Source: Lachnospiraceae bacterium
GTDB lineage: Bacteria; Bacillota; Clostridia; Lachnospirales; Lachnospiraceae
Assembly: GCA_900199595.1 (NCBI GenBank)
Contig: FZRB01000003.1
Span: forward strand, 62,001 to 126,000
DNA: 64,000 nucleotides
Direction: 5' to 3'
The notes beneath the pieces are model-generated. The model saw nothing but the letters and a program-made list of their open reading frames with translations, had not been told where the DNA came from and made no database searches. Below, piece after piece: positions 35,819-43,454 of this stretch. How positions within the stretch are numbered: position 1 is the first letter of the stretch; the number at the start of each line of letters is the position of its first letter. Both the position numbers and the translations under genes were made by a program.

Positions 35819-37996
35819 ATGAGCAGGCAGAAGATATCTTCGACAATTACAAAAGGCGTTGCAAAAGTGCCTGTTGTTATGCAGCTGGAAGCATTGGAAT
35901 GTGGCGCTGCATCGCTTGCAATGATTATGGCATATTATGGCAAATGGATTCCACTTGAACAGGTTAGGAAGGACTGCGGTGTATCCAGGGACGGATCAAA
36001 GGCAAAAAATATAGCTTTGGCTGCTAAGAATTATGGATTTGAAGTTAAGGCTTTCAAGATGTCGCCTGAGGGACTTAGAGATAATGGACATTATCCATGT
36101 ATCATACATTGGAATATGAATCATTTTGTCGTGCTTGATGGTTTTCGTGGAAATAAAGTATATCTGAATGATCCGGCACGCGGAAATGTGACTGTCAGCT
36201 GGGAGGAATTCGACAATTCTTTTACCGGAATATGTATAGTTCCGATTCCGTCGGAAGATTTTGTACCGGAAGGAAAACCAAAGAGTACCTTGGATTTTGC
36301 AAGAAAAAGACTCACAGGTGCTGGAGCGGCAGTCGTTTTTGTAATGATTACTACAGCTCTTGCATATTTGTTCGGTATTATAGATTCTGCAACATCCCGC
36401 ATATTTATGGATAGGCTTCTTACAGGAAAAAATCCTGAGTGGCTGTATCCTTTTATATCAATAATGATTGTTATAGCCATAATACATCTGGTTGTAGAAT
36501 GGGTAAAAACCATAAACTCTTATAAGATAAATGGCAAGATGGCTGTAGTTGGAAGTTGTTCTTATATGTGGAAGGTGCTCCGCCTTCCTATGGAATTCTT
36601 CTCACAGAGACTTGCAGGAGATATTCAGGGAAGACTCGCACTTAATTCTTCAATTTCAGGAACCCTTGTAAATACATTTGCACCTGTTCTGCTTAATTCC
36701 ACGATGATGATTTTCTATCTGGTGATAATGTTGAAACAGAGTGTGCTTCTAACAATGGTAGGATTATTCACATTGGTACTGAATATTGTAATGTCTAGTA
36801 TTATATCAAACAAGCGTATGAATATAGCCAGAGTAGAAATGAGGGACAGTGGTAAGCTAGAGTCGGCAACTGTAACCGGCATAGAAATGATAGAAACGAT
36901 TAAAGCCAGTGGTGCCGAAAATGGCTTCTTTGAAAAATGGGCAGGCTATCAGGCGTCTGTGAATCTTCAAAATGTAAAATCACAGAAGACTAATCTTTAC
37001 TGGGGAATGCTGCCAGCATTTTTTTCAACCATAGCTAATTATGCAGTTCTTCTTCTTGGGGTTTATCTGACTATTCAAGGAAAGTTCACGCTGGGAGCGG
37101 TTTTTATGTTCCAGGGATTTATGACATCCTTTATGTCGCCAGCCTCGACTCTTATTAATGCCGGACAGACACTACAGGAGATGCGAACACAGATGGAAAG
37201 AGTTGAGGATGTTATGGAGTATCCTGATGATGAGGTCTTTGACTTTGATAATCAGGTTCAGGATGAGCTTTATAAGTTAAGAGGAAATATTGAACTAAAA
37301 AATATCACATTTGGATATTCAAGGCTTGAAAATCCTCTTATAAAAGATTTCTCAATTTCTATAAAGACGGGTGAGAGAATAGCCATCGTCGGAGCTTCCG
37401 GATGCGGAAAGTCTACACTATCGAAGTTGATTTCAGGTCTGTATCAGCCTTGGAGTGGTCAGGTTCTTTTTGATGGTAAAACAAGAGATTCATTTCCGAG
37501 AGATGTCATAACTGGTTCTGTTGCTGTTGTGGATCAGGATATTATCCTTTTTGAAGATACTATAGCCGAGAATATAAGAATGTGGGATGAATCCATAAAG
37601 GATTTTGAAGTTATTATGGCTGCAAGGGATGCGCAGCTTCATGAAGATATTATGAGAATGCAGGGAGGCTATAAGCATAAGCTTACCTCGGGAGGAAAGG
37701 ATCTCTCTGGAGGTCAGAGGCAGAGAATGGAAATTGCCAGAGTCCTTGCTCAGGATCCTACAATTATTATTCTTGACGAAGCCACGAGTGCACTAGATGC
37801 GAGGACAGAATATGATGTGGTTAATTCAATAAAAGATAGAGGTATTACTTGTATAGTAATAGCTCATAGACTGTCAACAGTAAGAGACTGCGATAAGATT
37901 ATAGTACTTGAGTCTGGATCAGTTGTAGAAAGTGGAACTCATGAGGAACTTATGAAACTTGGTGGGGCATATGCTGAGCTTGTGTCGAATGAATAA
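35819..37996 (+). CDS. NHLM-type peptidase/permease/ATPase exporter (C39 double-glycine protease)
   Basis: A 725-residue ABC exporter with N-terminal C39 peptidase (residues 1-~135; Cys28 in QLEALECGAAS, His102, Asp118), six membrane helices (~160-430) and an ATPase (Walker A GASGCGKST, signature LSGGQRQRM, Walker B IIILDEATSA). The peptidase cleaves leaders after Gly-Gly while exporting peptides. Domain order matches the NHLM_ABC1 family. The two precursor peptides downstream both end their leaders in VVGG, which makes them the natural substrates. Confidence 0.95.
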   Translation: MSRQKISSTITKGVAKVPVVMQLEALECGAASLAMIMAYYGKWIPLEQVRKDCGVSRDGSKAKNIALAAKNYGFEVKAFKMSPEGLRDNGHYPCIIHWNMNHFVVLDGFRGNKVYLNDPARGNVTVSWEEFDNSFTGICIVPIPSEDFVPEGKPKSTLDFARKRLTGAGAAVVFVMITTALAYLFGIIDSATSRIFMDRLLTGKNPEWLYPFISIMIVIAIIHLVVEWVKTINSYKINGKMAVVGSCSYMWKVLRLPMEFFSQRLAGDIQGRLALNSSISGTLVNTFAPVLLNSTMMIFYLVIMLKQSVLLTMVGLFTLVLNIVMSSIISNKRMNIARVEMRDSGKLESATVTGIEMIETIKASGAENGFFEKWAGYQASVNLQNVKSQKTNLYWGMLPAFFSTIANYAVLLLGVYLTIQGKFTLGAVFMFQGFMTSFMSPASTLINAGQTLQEMRTQMERVEDVMEYPDDEVFDFDNQVQDELYKLRGNIELKNITFGYSRLENPLIKDFSISIKTGERIAIVGASGCGKSTLSKLISGLYQPWSGQVLFDGKTRDSFPRDVITGSVAVVDQDIILFEDTIAENIRMWDESIKDFEVIMAARDAQLHEDIMRMQGGYKHKLTSGGKDLSGGQRQRMEIARVLAQDPTIIILDEATSALDARTEYDVVNSIKDRGITCIVIAHRLSTVRDCDKIIVLESGSVVESGTHEELMKLGGAYAELVSNE

Positions 37997-38014
37997 CCTT
38001 CAGGAGGGGTAGAT

Positions 38015-40204
38015 TTGGGTTGGTTTGAAGAACAATTAGAAGAGCGAAGAGCAGCAGATTCAAAAGCTCTCGAGGATTCATTTCACAAGATTGCTGGAGT
38101 AGTACTGGGGCAGAGAGTAGCAGAGAAGCTTGGGGATGAACGAATTGTTACGAAAAATGCTATAGATGAGATATTAAAGTTTTATCATCTAAAGCCTGTC
38201 GAGGTTCCTGATGATAATGCTTCTGCAGAGGAGCAGATAGATTATTGTCTCAGATATTATGGCATGATGCGTCGTAATGTAGAGCTTACTGAGGGGTGGT
38301 ATAAGGATGGATACGGACCACTCATTGGTTTCAGACGAGAAGATGGTATGCCTGTGGCTCTTCTTCCTGATAAAGTATATGGATATTTTTATAGAGATTC
38401 ACAGACTAAAGAGAAAGTTCGGGTTAACAAAAAGACTGCATCTCAGCTTGATATGGATGCGATATGCTTTTATAAACCTATGCCTCAGAAATCTCTCAGT
38501 ATTCTAGATCTTTTGATTTATATGAAATCCTGCATTTCAATGAATGATATGCTTCTTATCGTTATAGCATCATTTTCCGTTTCACTGGTTGGTCTTCTGA
38601 TACCTCGTATTTCAGCGGCGGTAACGGGGCCGGTACTTAGCAGTGGCAAAGGAATGGCTTTGATAGGAGCTGCGATTCTGATTATATGCATATCCCTGTC
38701 TTCGCAGTTGATAAGCTCTGTAAGAGAAATGCTTACAAATAGGATTTCAACTAAAGTTAATCTGGCTGTTGAGTCTTCTATGATGTTAAGAATCATGTCG
38801 CTTCCTGTCAGCTTTTTTAGAGAGCATAGTCCCGGAGAACTGAAAAACAGATCTATGTCTGTGAATGAGCTTTGTGCATACCTACAGGGGATGATTCTGA
38901 CTGCAGGACTTACCTCGCTCAGTTCTCTGTTATATATTACGCAGATATTCAGTTTTGCACCTACTCTCGTTGTTCCGTCACTTATTATTATTTTTGTGAC
39001 AGTTGGTTTTACAACGATTGTAACATTTGTTCAGATTGGAATAAGTAAGAGGGTAAGAGAACATGCAGCTAAGGAGTCTGGACTAAGCTATTCTCTAATA
39101 ACCGGAATTCAAAAGATTAAGCTTGCCGGAGCAGAAAAAAGGGTATTCGCAAAATGGCTGAATCTATATTCAGAGGGAGCAGAGCTGACTTATAATCCGC
39201 CAACATTTATAAAAGTTAATTCAGTTATAAATATGGGGATAAAGCTGTTTTCGACTATCATTCTATACTATCTTGCAGTTCGTAGTGGTATTGAACAATC
39301 ATCATATTTTGCATTTACTGCTGCATATGGAATAGTAATGGGAGCATTTTCTTCTCTTTCAGATATAGCAATGTCTGTAGCAGAGGTAAAGCCAATTCTG
39401 GAGATGGCCAGACCATTTCTCACGACTATACCTGAAACTGCAGGCAACAAAGAAATCGTAACTTCTATCTCAGGAAGAGTTGAGCTTGATCATGTATATT
39501 TTAGATATAACGAGACAGGACCATACATAATAGAGGATCTTTCATTAAAGATAAAATCAGGAGAATATGTAGCAATAGTTGGACGTACTGGTTGTGGTAA
39601 GTCCACACTTATCCGTCTTTTGCTTGGTTTTGAAACACCGGAAAAGGGAGCGGTCTACTATGACAGCAAAGATATAACAGCTCTTGATTCAGGGTCACTT
39701 AGAAGGAATATTGGAACTGTAACACAAGATGGAGGACTGTTCCAGGGAGACATATATTCTAATATTACCATCACTGCACCGCAGCTTTCGATAGATGATG
39801 CCTGGGAGGCTGCAGAAAAAGCAAGTATAGCGGATGATATTCGTAATATGCCTATGGGAATACATACATTGATTTCAGAAGGACAGGGTGGAATATCAGG
39901 TGGTCAGAAACAGAGACTTATGATAGCTCGTGCTATTGCGCCTAAACCAAAGCTTCTTATCTTTGATGAGGCTACTAGTGCTCTGGATAATAAGACACAA
40001 AGACAGGTTTCGGAAGCGCTGGATGCTATGGGCTGTACGCGTATCGTGGTGGCTCATAGATTGTCGACTATTCGTCATTGTGATCGTATCGTTGTTCTAG
40101 ATGGAGGGCATATTATAGAGGACGGTACTTATGATGAGTTAATTGCAAAAGAGGGGTACTTTGCAGAACTTGTTGAAAGACAGAGACTAGATACAAGTGA
40201 GTAA
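38015..40204 (+). CDS. NHLM-type ABC exporter, permease/ATPase subunit
   Basis: A 729-residue ABC protein: N-terminal ~150 residues of unclear function (possible cNMP- or adapter-like fold), six membrane helices (~170-440), ATPase with Walker A GRTGCGKST, signature ISGGQKQRL and Walker B LLIFDEATSA. It lacks a C39 peptidase, and so corresponds to NHLM_ABC2, the partner of the preceding exporter. The start is TTG at 38015 with AGGAGGGG before it. Confidence 0.93.
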   Translation: MGWFEEQLEERRAADSKALEDSFHKIAGVVLGQRVAEKLGDERIVTKNAIDEILKFYHLKPVEVPDDNASAEEQIDYCLRYYGMMRRNVELTEGWYKDGYGPLIGFRREDGMPVALLPDKVYGYFYRDSQTKEKVRVNKKTASQLDMDAICFYKPMPQKSLSILDLLIYMKSCISMNDMLLIVIASFSVSLVGLLIPRISAAVTGPVLSSGKGMALIGAAILIICISLSSQLISSVREMLTNRISTKVNLAVESSMMLRIMSLPVSFFREHSPGELKNRSMSVNELCAYLQGMILTAGLTSLSSLLYITQIFSFAPTLVVPSLIIIFVTVGFTTIVTFVQIGISKRVREHAAKESGLSYSLITGIQKIKLAGAEKRVFAKWLNLYSEGAELTYNPPTFIKVNSVINMGIKLFSTIILYYLAVRSGIEQSSYFAFTAAYGIVMGAFSSLSDIAMSVAEVKPILEMARPFLTTIPETAGNKEIVTSISGRVELDHVYFRYNETGPYIIEDLSLKIKSGEYVAIVGRTGCGKSTLIRLLLGFETPEKGAVYYDSKDITALDSGSLRRNIGTVTQDGGLFQGDIYSNITITAPQLSIDDAWEAAEKASIADDIRNMPMGIHTLISEGQGGISGGQKQRLMIARAIAPKPKLLIFDEATSALDNKTQRQVSEALDAMGCTRIVVAHRLSTIRHCDRIVVLDGGHIIEDGTYDELIAKEGYFAELVERQRLDTSE

Positions 40205-40236
40205 ACTAATATGATATATAGAAAAAGGAGCAGGAC

Positions 40237-41652
40237 ATGGGGTATTACATATTGAACGAGGGGTTTGAACTTTGTGGCTGGAAGGGTCTCCCTTTTGGAC
40301 TACGTTATCCAAATCCTCATTATACTGATTTTTTTGATAAAGAAACATATAAGGTAGTTCTATCTCTTGATGGCAGGACCGATATAGATGAAGATAAACT
40401 ATCAGAGAGACAAAAGTCGCTTTTAAAGCATCTTTTAGATTTAAAGATAGCTCTTCCGAGTGATGGTAAAAAGAGGCTTGAACCCTGGCAGGAGTATAAG
40501 AGTTTTCCTGCCATGTATAAGAAACATGTACAGTGGTCTATAACTGGTCGTTGTAACTATAAATGCCGCCACTGTTTTATGTCTGCTCCGGATTACTGCG
40601 GAGAAGATCTCACTATGGATCAGATTAGACATATTCTGGATGAACTTGTTAAATGCGGTATAAGGACAGTTGCATTAACCGGTGGAGAGCCGTTGGTTCA
40701 TCCCTGCTTTTACGAGATATTAGATGAGATAAAAAAACGTAGAATACATCTTGATACGATATATTCAAACGGAGAATTAATAGATGAGCGCTTTATTGAG
40801 GAACTGAAAAAAAGGGAGATGGATCCTGCGATACATATAAGCTTTGATGGTGTAGGCTGGCATGACTGGATCCGTGGTGTAGATGGCGCAGAGGAAAGCA
40901 CTATTCGTGCATTTAAGCTCTTACATGAACATGGTTTCCAGACTAGTACTTCAATGTGTCTCCATAAGCATAATATAGGAACGCTAAAAGAGAGTATAGA
41001 TCTACTTGGGTCTATAGGTGTAATACATGTCAAGATGAATGTAGCAACACCGACTGGAAGATGGAAGAATGAGACAGAACACTTCATTTCACAGGATGAA
41101 GCAAATGAAGCAATTCTTGAATATATTCCACAGTATGTGGCTGATGGTATGCCAGTCTCAGTACAGTTTTGTGGCATACTGGATTTTAATATAGTAAAAG
41201 GAAAGATTGATATACCATATCGAAAGTATTCAGGAGTGGATAGCTGTGAGAAGACATATGCTTGTGGTGCAGTAAAGACTGGTATGTATATTAGTCCGGT
41301 AGGAAAGATTCTTCCCTGCATGACAATAGGTGGGACTGCGATTGATGCAGAGTTCGATTCTGTGCTTGAAAAACCACTTTCCGAGATTCTTTCTGATTCT
41401 CATTATAGAGACATATGTCTCCTAAAGATGGGAGAATGTATAGAACATAATGAAAAGTGCAGGGGTTGCCAGTACCGTCTTGTCTGCGGCGCGGGTTGCA
41501 GAGCGGCTGCCTGTGGCGAGACTGGACTTGATTATATGGGAATAGATGAGGAGGTGTGTCATTTCTTTAAGAATGGTTGGTATGAGAAAGCTAAAGAATA
41601 TGTAGAAAAATACAAGGGTAGCTTTCTACCGGTTGGAGCTGATGAAAAATAA
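40237..41652 (+). CDS. radical SAM/SPASM peptide maturase
   Basis: A 471-residue radical SAM enzyme. The [4Fe-4S]/SAM motif is C106-x3-C110-x2-C113 (GRCNYKCRHC), preceded by a ~95-residue domain that may bind the leader (RRE-like), and followed by ALTGGEPLVHP. The C-terminal SPASM part has Cys in YACGAVKTGMYISPVGKILPC and a later Cys-rich cluster CRGCQYRLVCGAGCRAAAC that would bind auxiliary Fe-S clusters. SPASM enzymes modify peptides (thioether or C-C bonds). It directly precedes the two Cys-rich precursors. The reaction here is unknown. Confidence 0.93.
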   Translation: MGYYILNEGFELCGWKGLPFGLRYPNPHYTDFFDKETYKVVLSLDGRTDIDEDKLSERQKSLLKHLLDLKIALPSDGKKRLEPWQEYKSFPAMYKKHVQWSITGRCNYKCRHCFMSAPDYCGEDLTMDQIRHILDELVKCGIRTVALTGGEPLVHPCFYEILDEIKKRRIHLDTIYSNGELIDERFIEELKKREMDPAIHISFDGVGWHDWIRGVDGAEESTIRAFKLLHEHGFQTSTSMCLHKHNIGTLKESIDLLGSIGVIHVKMNVATPTGRWKNETEHFISQDEANEAILEYIPQYVADGMPVSVQFCGILDFNIVKGKIDIPYRKYSGVDSCEKTYACGAVKTGMYISPVGKILPCMTIGGTAIDAEFDSVLEKPLSEILSDSHYRDICLLKMGECIEHNEKCRGCQYRLVCGAGCRAAACGETGLDYMGIDEEVCHFFKNGWYEKAKEYVEKYKGSFLPVGADEK

Positions 41653-41681
41653 TTAATAATTTTTTTAAGGAGGTATGTTTT

Positions 41682-41984
41682 ATGTCAGATGAAAAAAATG
41701 AAAAGAAAAAAGAGGAAATACTTGATCAGGAGATTGAGTTAGATGAACTTGATTCGGTAGTGGGTGGTGGTATTGGTGGTAAGGCATATTTTGCTGGTGG
41801 TTCGAATACTGCAGATGATATTAATAATTGTACCAGGAACCATGAAAGAAATATTTATTTGGGAGGTTTTCCTAATTGTGCAGCAACAGTTGAGGATGGA
41901 AGCTGGTGCAGAGGCAATGATGCGTGTTACGATAGTGCTGTTGATTACCAAGGTATGAATGACTGTAGTAAGGCATGGAGATAG
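41682..41984 (+). CDS. Cys-rich precursor peptide 1 (double-glycine leader)
   Basis: A 100-residue peptide. The first 30 residues form an acidic/lysine-rich leader with ELDELDSVVGG, whose GG is the C39 cleavage site. The ~70-residue core has five Cys, Gly-rich GIGGKAYFAGG and the conserved NCAATVEDGSWC, NDAC and YQGMNDCSKAWR. AAGGAGG precedes the ATG, 30 bp after the radical SAM gene. Modification and export by the neighbours is inferred; a bioactivity cannot be told. Confidence 0.85.
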   Translation: MSDEKNEKKKEEILDQEIELDELDSVVGGGIGGKAYFAGGSNTADDINNCTRNHERNIYLGGFPNCAATVEDGSWCRGNDACYDSAVDYQGMNDCSKAWR

Positions 41985-42004
41985 CATATTTTAATATTTT
42001 AAAG

Positions 42005-42030
42005 TTATGATCACAGTAAATAGATCATAA
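42005..42030 (+). other. hairpin between the two precursor genes
   Basis: TTATGATC (42005-42012) pairs with GATCATAA (42023-42030). It has no T tract and may stabilise or process the mRNA, tuning expression of the second peptide. Confidence 0.5.
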
Positions 42031-42054
42031 TACTAATGTAAGGAGGTGTGTTTT

Positions 42055-42336
42055 ATGTCAAATGAAGAAAATGAAAAGAAAAAAGAGGAAATACTTGATC
42101 AGGAGATTGAGTTAGATGAACTTGATTCGGTAGTGGGTGGTGTTAAAACTTATTATGGCGGTAGATCAACTGATGATAACTGTACCCAAACACATAAAAG
42201 AAGTATTTATGAGGGAGGGTTTGCGAATTGTGCAGCAACAGTTGAGGATGGAAGCTGGTGTGATACTAATGATGCGTGTCTTTCCAGAGCCGTTAAGTAT
42301 CAAGGTATGAATGACTGTACTAAAGCATGGCGGTAG
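42055..42336 (+). CDS. Cys-rich precursor peptide 2 (double-glycine leader)
   Basis: A 93-residue near-twin of the preceding peptide. The leader is almost identical from residue 6 to the GG. The core diverges: the N-terminal VKTYYGGRSTDDNCTQ is shorter, but CAATVEDGSWC, NDAC and YQGMNDCTKAWR are kept, as are all five Cys. The ATG at 42055 is correct (AGGAGG 7 bp upstream); a GTG at 42046 overlaps the ribosome site. The twin structure suggests recent duplication with selection on core residues. Confidence 0.85.
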   Translation: MSNEENEKKKEEILDQEIELDELDSVVGGVKTYYGGRSTDDNCTQTHKRSIYEGGFANCAATVEDGSWCDTNDACLSRAVKYQGMNDCTKAWR

Positions 42337-42362
42337 TGAATAAACTTTTTTCTTATTTTCTG

Positions 42363-42401
42363 AAATGTGTTGCTCTTTTGTTGTACTTTCTAAGTTATAC
42401 T
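42363..42401 (+). promoter_or_regulatory. promoter region with the shared 20-bp motif (copy 2)
   Basis: AAATGTGTTGCTCTTTTGTT at 42363-42382 equals 32386-32405, followed 13 bp later by TATACT (42396-42401). It sits just after precursor 2 and before the inverted repeat element and the HAD gene. The two copies mark the starts of both halves of the 32-53 kb region. Confidence 0.6.
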
Positions 42402-42402
42402 A

Positions 42403-42607
42403 TGATGTGGGTGTCAAAAGTACCTTTTGACACCATATGACATACGGATTGCTCCATTGCTAAAGCAATTCGTGCAATCCTAGAAACATTCGGAAACCGC
42501 TAATTTTCTACGAAAATTGCTATTTCCTCATGTTTCAGCGTGTCATAAAGTCAATAAGCTTTTCTTGCAAGCAAGAACGCTTTTTGACTTTTGACACTTA
42601 TGTCATA
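42403..42607 (-). mobile_element. hairpin-rich MITE-like element, inverted copy (205 bp)
   Basis: Near-exact reverse complement of the outer parts of the element at 23355-23664, lacking about 105 bp of its interior. Ends are TGATGTGGGTGTCAAAAG and ACTTTTGACACTTATGTCA. The short hairpins AATTTTC-TAC-GAAAATT and ATTGC-TAAA-GCAAT are kept. The two long copies are 19 kb apart in opposite orientation and could recombine to invert the region. No coding function seen. The gap 42337-42815 otherwise holds the motif, a small ORF and a terminator. Confidence 0.8.
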
Positions 42608-42643
42608 ATATATAAAAAGAGAAATAAAAAGGATGGGCAGTAT

Positions 42644-42727
42644 ATGATGAAACAGGTTAAATTTCCTTACATGCATGATTTTTATGCTATAACTGCGCCA
42701 TTTTTACGTATAATTAAATATATTTAA
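42644..42727 (+). CDS. candidate 27-residue small ORF
   Basis: A short ORF (starts ATGATGAAACAGG, ribosome site GGATGGG upstream) encodes a hydrophobic-basic peptide (QVKFPYMHDFYAITAPFLRIIKYI). It is followed 7 bp later by a perfect terminator, which suggests a discrete short transcript from the element or motif region. It could be a small regulatory or bioactive peptide, or noise. Confidence 0.35.
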   Translation: MMKQVKFPYMHDFYAITAPFLRIIKYI

Positions 42728-42734
42728 AAATTTT

Positions 42735-42769
42735 GTCGAACAGTGGCTCCTTTTCTGTTCGACTTTTTT
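42735..42769 (+). terminator. Rho-independent terminator
   Basis: GTCGAACAG (42735-42743) and CTGTTCGAC (42755-42763) are perfectly complementary, followed by six T. It separates the peptide locus from the HAD operon. Confidence 0.9.
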
Positions 42770-42815
42770 GCTTTTCGTAATTGAAATCAAAAAATATAAC
42801 TAATGAGGGGCTGTC

Positions 42816-43454
42816 ATGAATGTATATGATTTTGACGGTACGATTTTTTATTCGGATTGTTCAATAGGATTTGCTTTTTGGTGTTTGAAACGTCATCCGA
42901 AGTTGTGGTTTTCTTATTTTCCTCAGGCACTAAAAAGCTTTTTTCAGTTTAAAAAAGGGAAAATTCCAAATTATCTTATGCAGCGTAAGATGTTTAGTTA
43001 CCTTACGATGATTGATGATTTTGATGTTCAGATAGAAAAATACTGGGACAAATATGAAAAAAGAATATCAGAATGGTATCTGGCACAAAAAAGGCCTGAT
43101 GATCTTATAATCAGTGCTTCTCCTTCGTGTATCATCGGCCCGATTGCCAGGAGATTGGGGGTTAATTATATTGCTACGGAATATGATCTTGAATATGGCG
43201 TTTTTGTAAATAATCTGATGTATGCAAAAGAAAAAGCAAAGTACATTATAGACCATGGGTTCCCAGTAATAGATAATTTCTATTCAGACTCTCTTGCAGA
43301 TACACCTATTGCATTATGTGCTGAGAAGGCTTATTTAATAACCGAAAAAGCTACAAAGGTTAATGACTGGCCGGATCTTGATCCGGATACTATGGTAAAG
43401 GTTAAAGCTAAGATCAATACAGGGTGGAATATACATCTGAAAGAGGAGGAGTAA
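42816..43454 (+). CDS. HAD-superfamily phosphatase (HAD-IB type)
   Basis: A 212-residue HAD hydrolase. Motif I is YDFDGTIFYSD, motif II ISASPSC, and motif IV FYSDSLADTP, with a helical cap after motif I. Subclass HAD-IB resembles phosphoserine phosphatase-like proteins. Its stop codon overlaps the next gene's ATG (TAATG), so it is coupled with the FGGY kinase. Substrate unknown. Confidence 0.88.
   Translation: MNVYDFDGTIFYSDCSIGFAFWCLKRHPKLWFSYFPQALKSFFQFKKGKIPNYLMQRKMFSYLTMIDDFDVQIEKYWDKYEKRISEWYLAQKRPDDLIISASPSCIIGPIARRLGVNYIATEYDLEYGVFVNNLMYAKEKAKYIIDHGFPVIDNFYSDSLADTPIALCAEKAYLITEKATKVNDWPDLDPDTMVKVKAKINTGWNIHLKEEE

Noticed and set aside
42530-42727. 65-codon ORF across the inverted element end
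   Set aside because: The first 38 codons are element sequence with no ribosome site; only the last 27 codons from 42644 have a plausible start.
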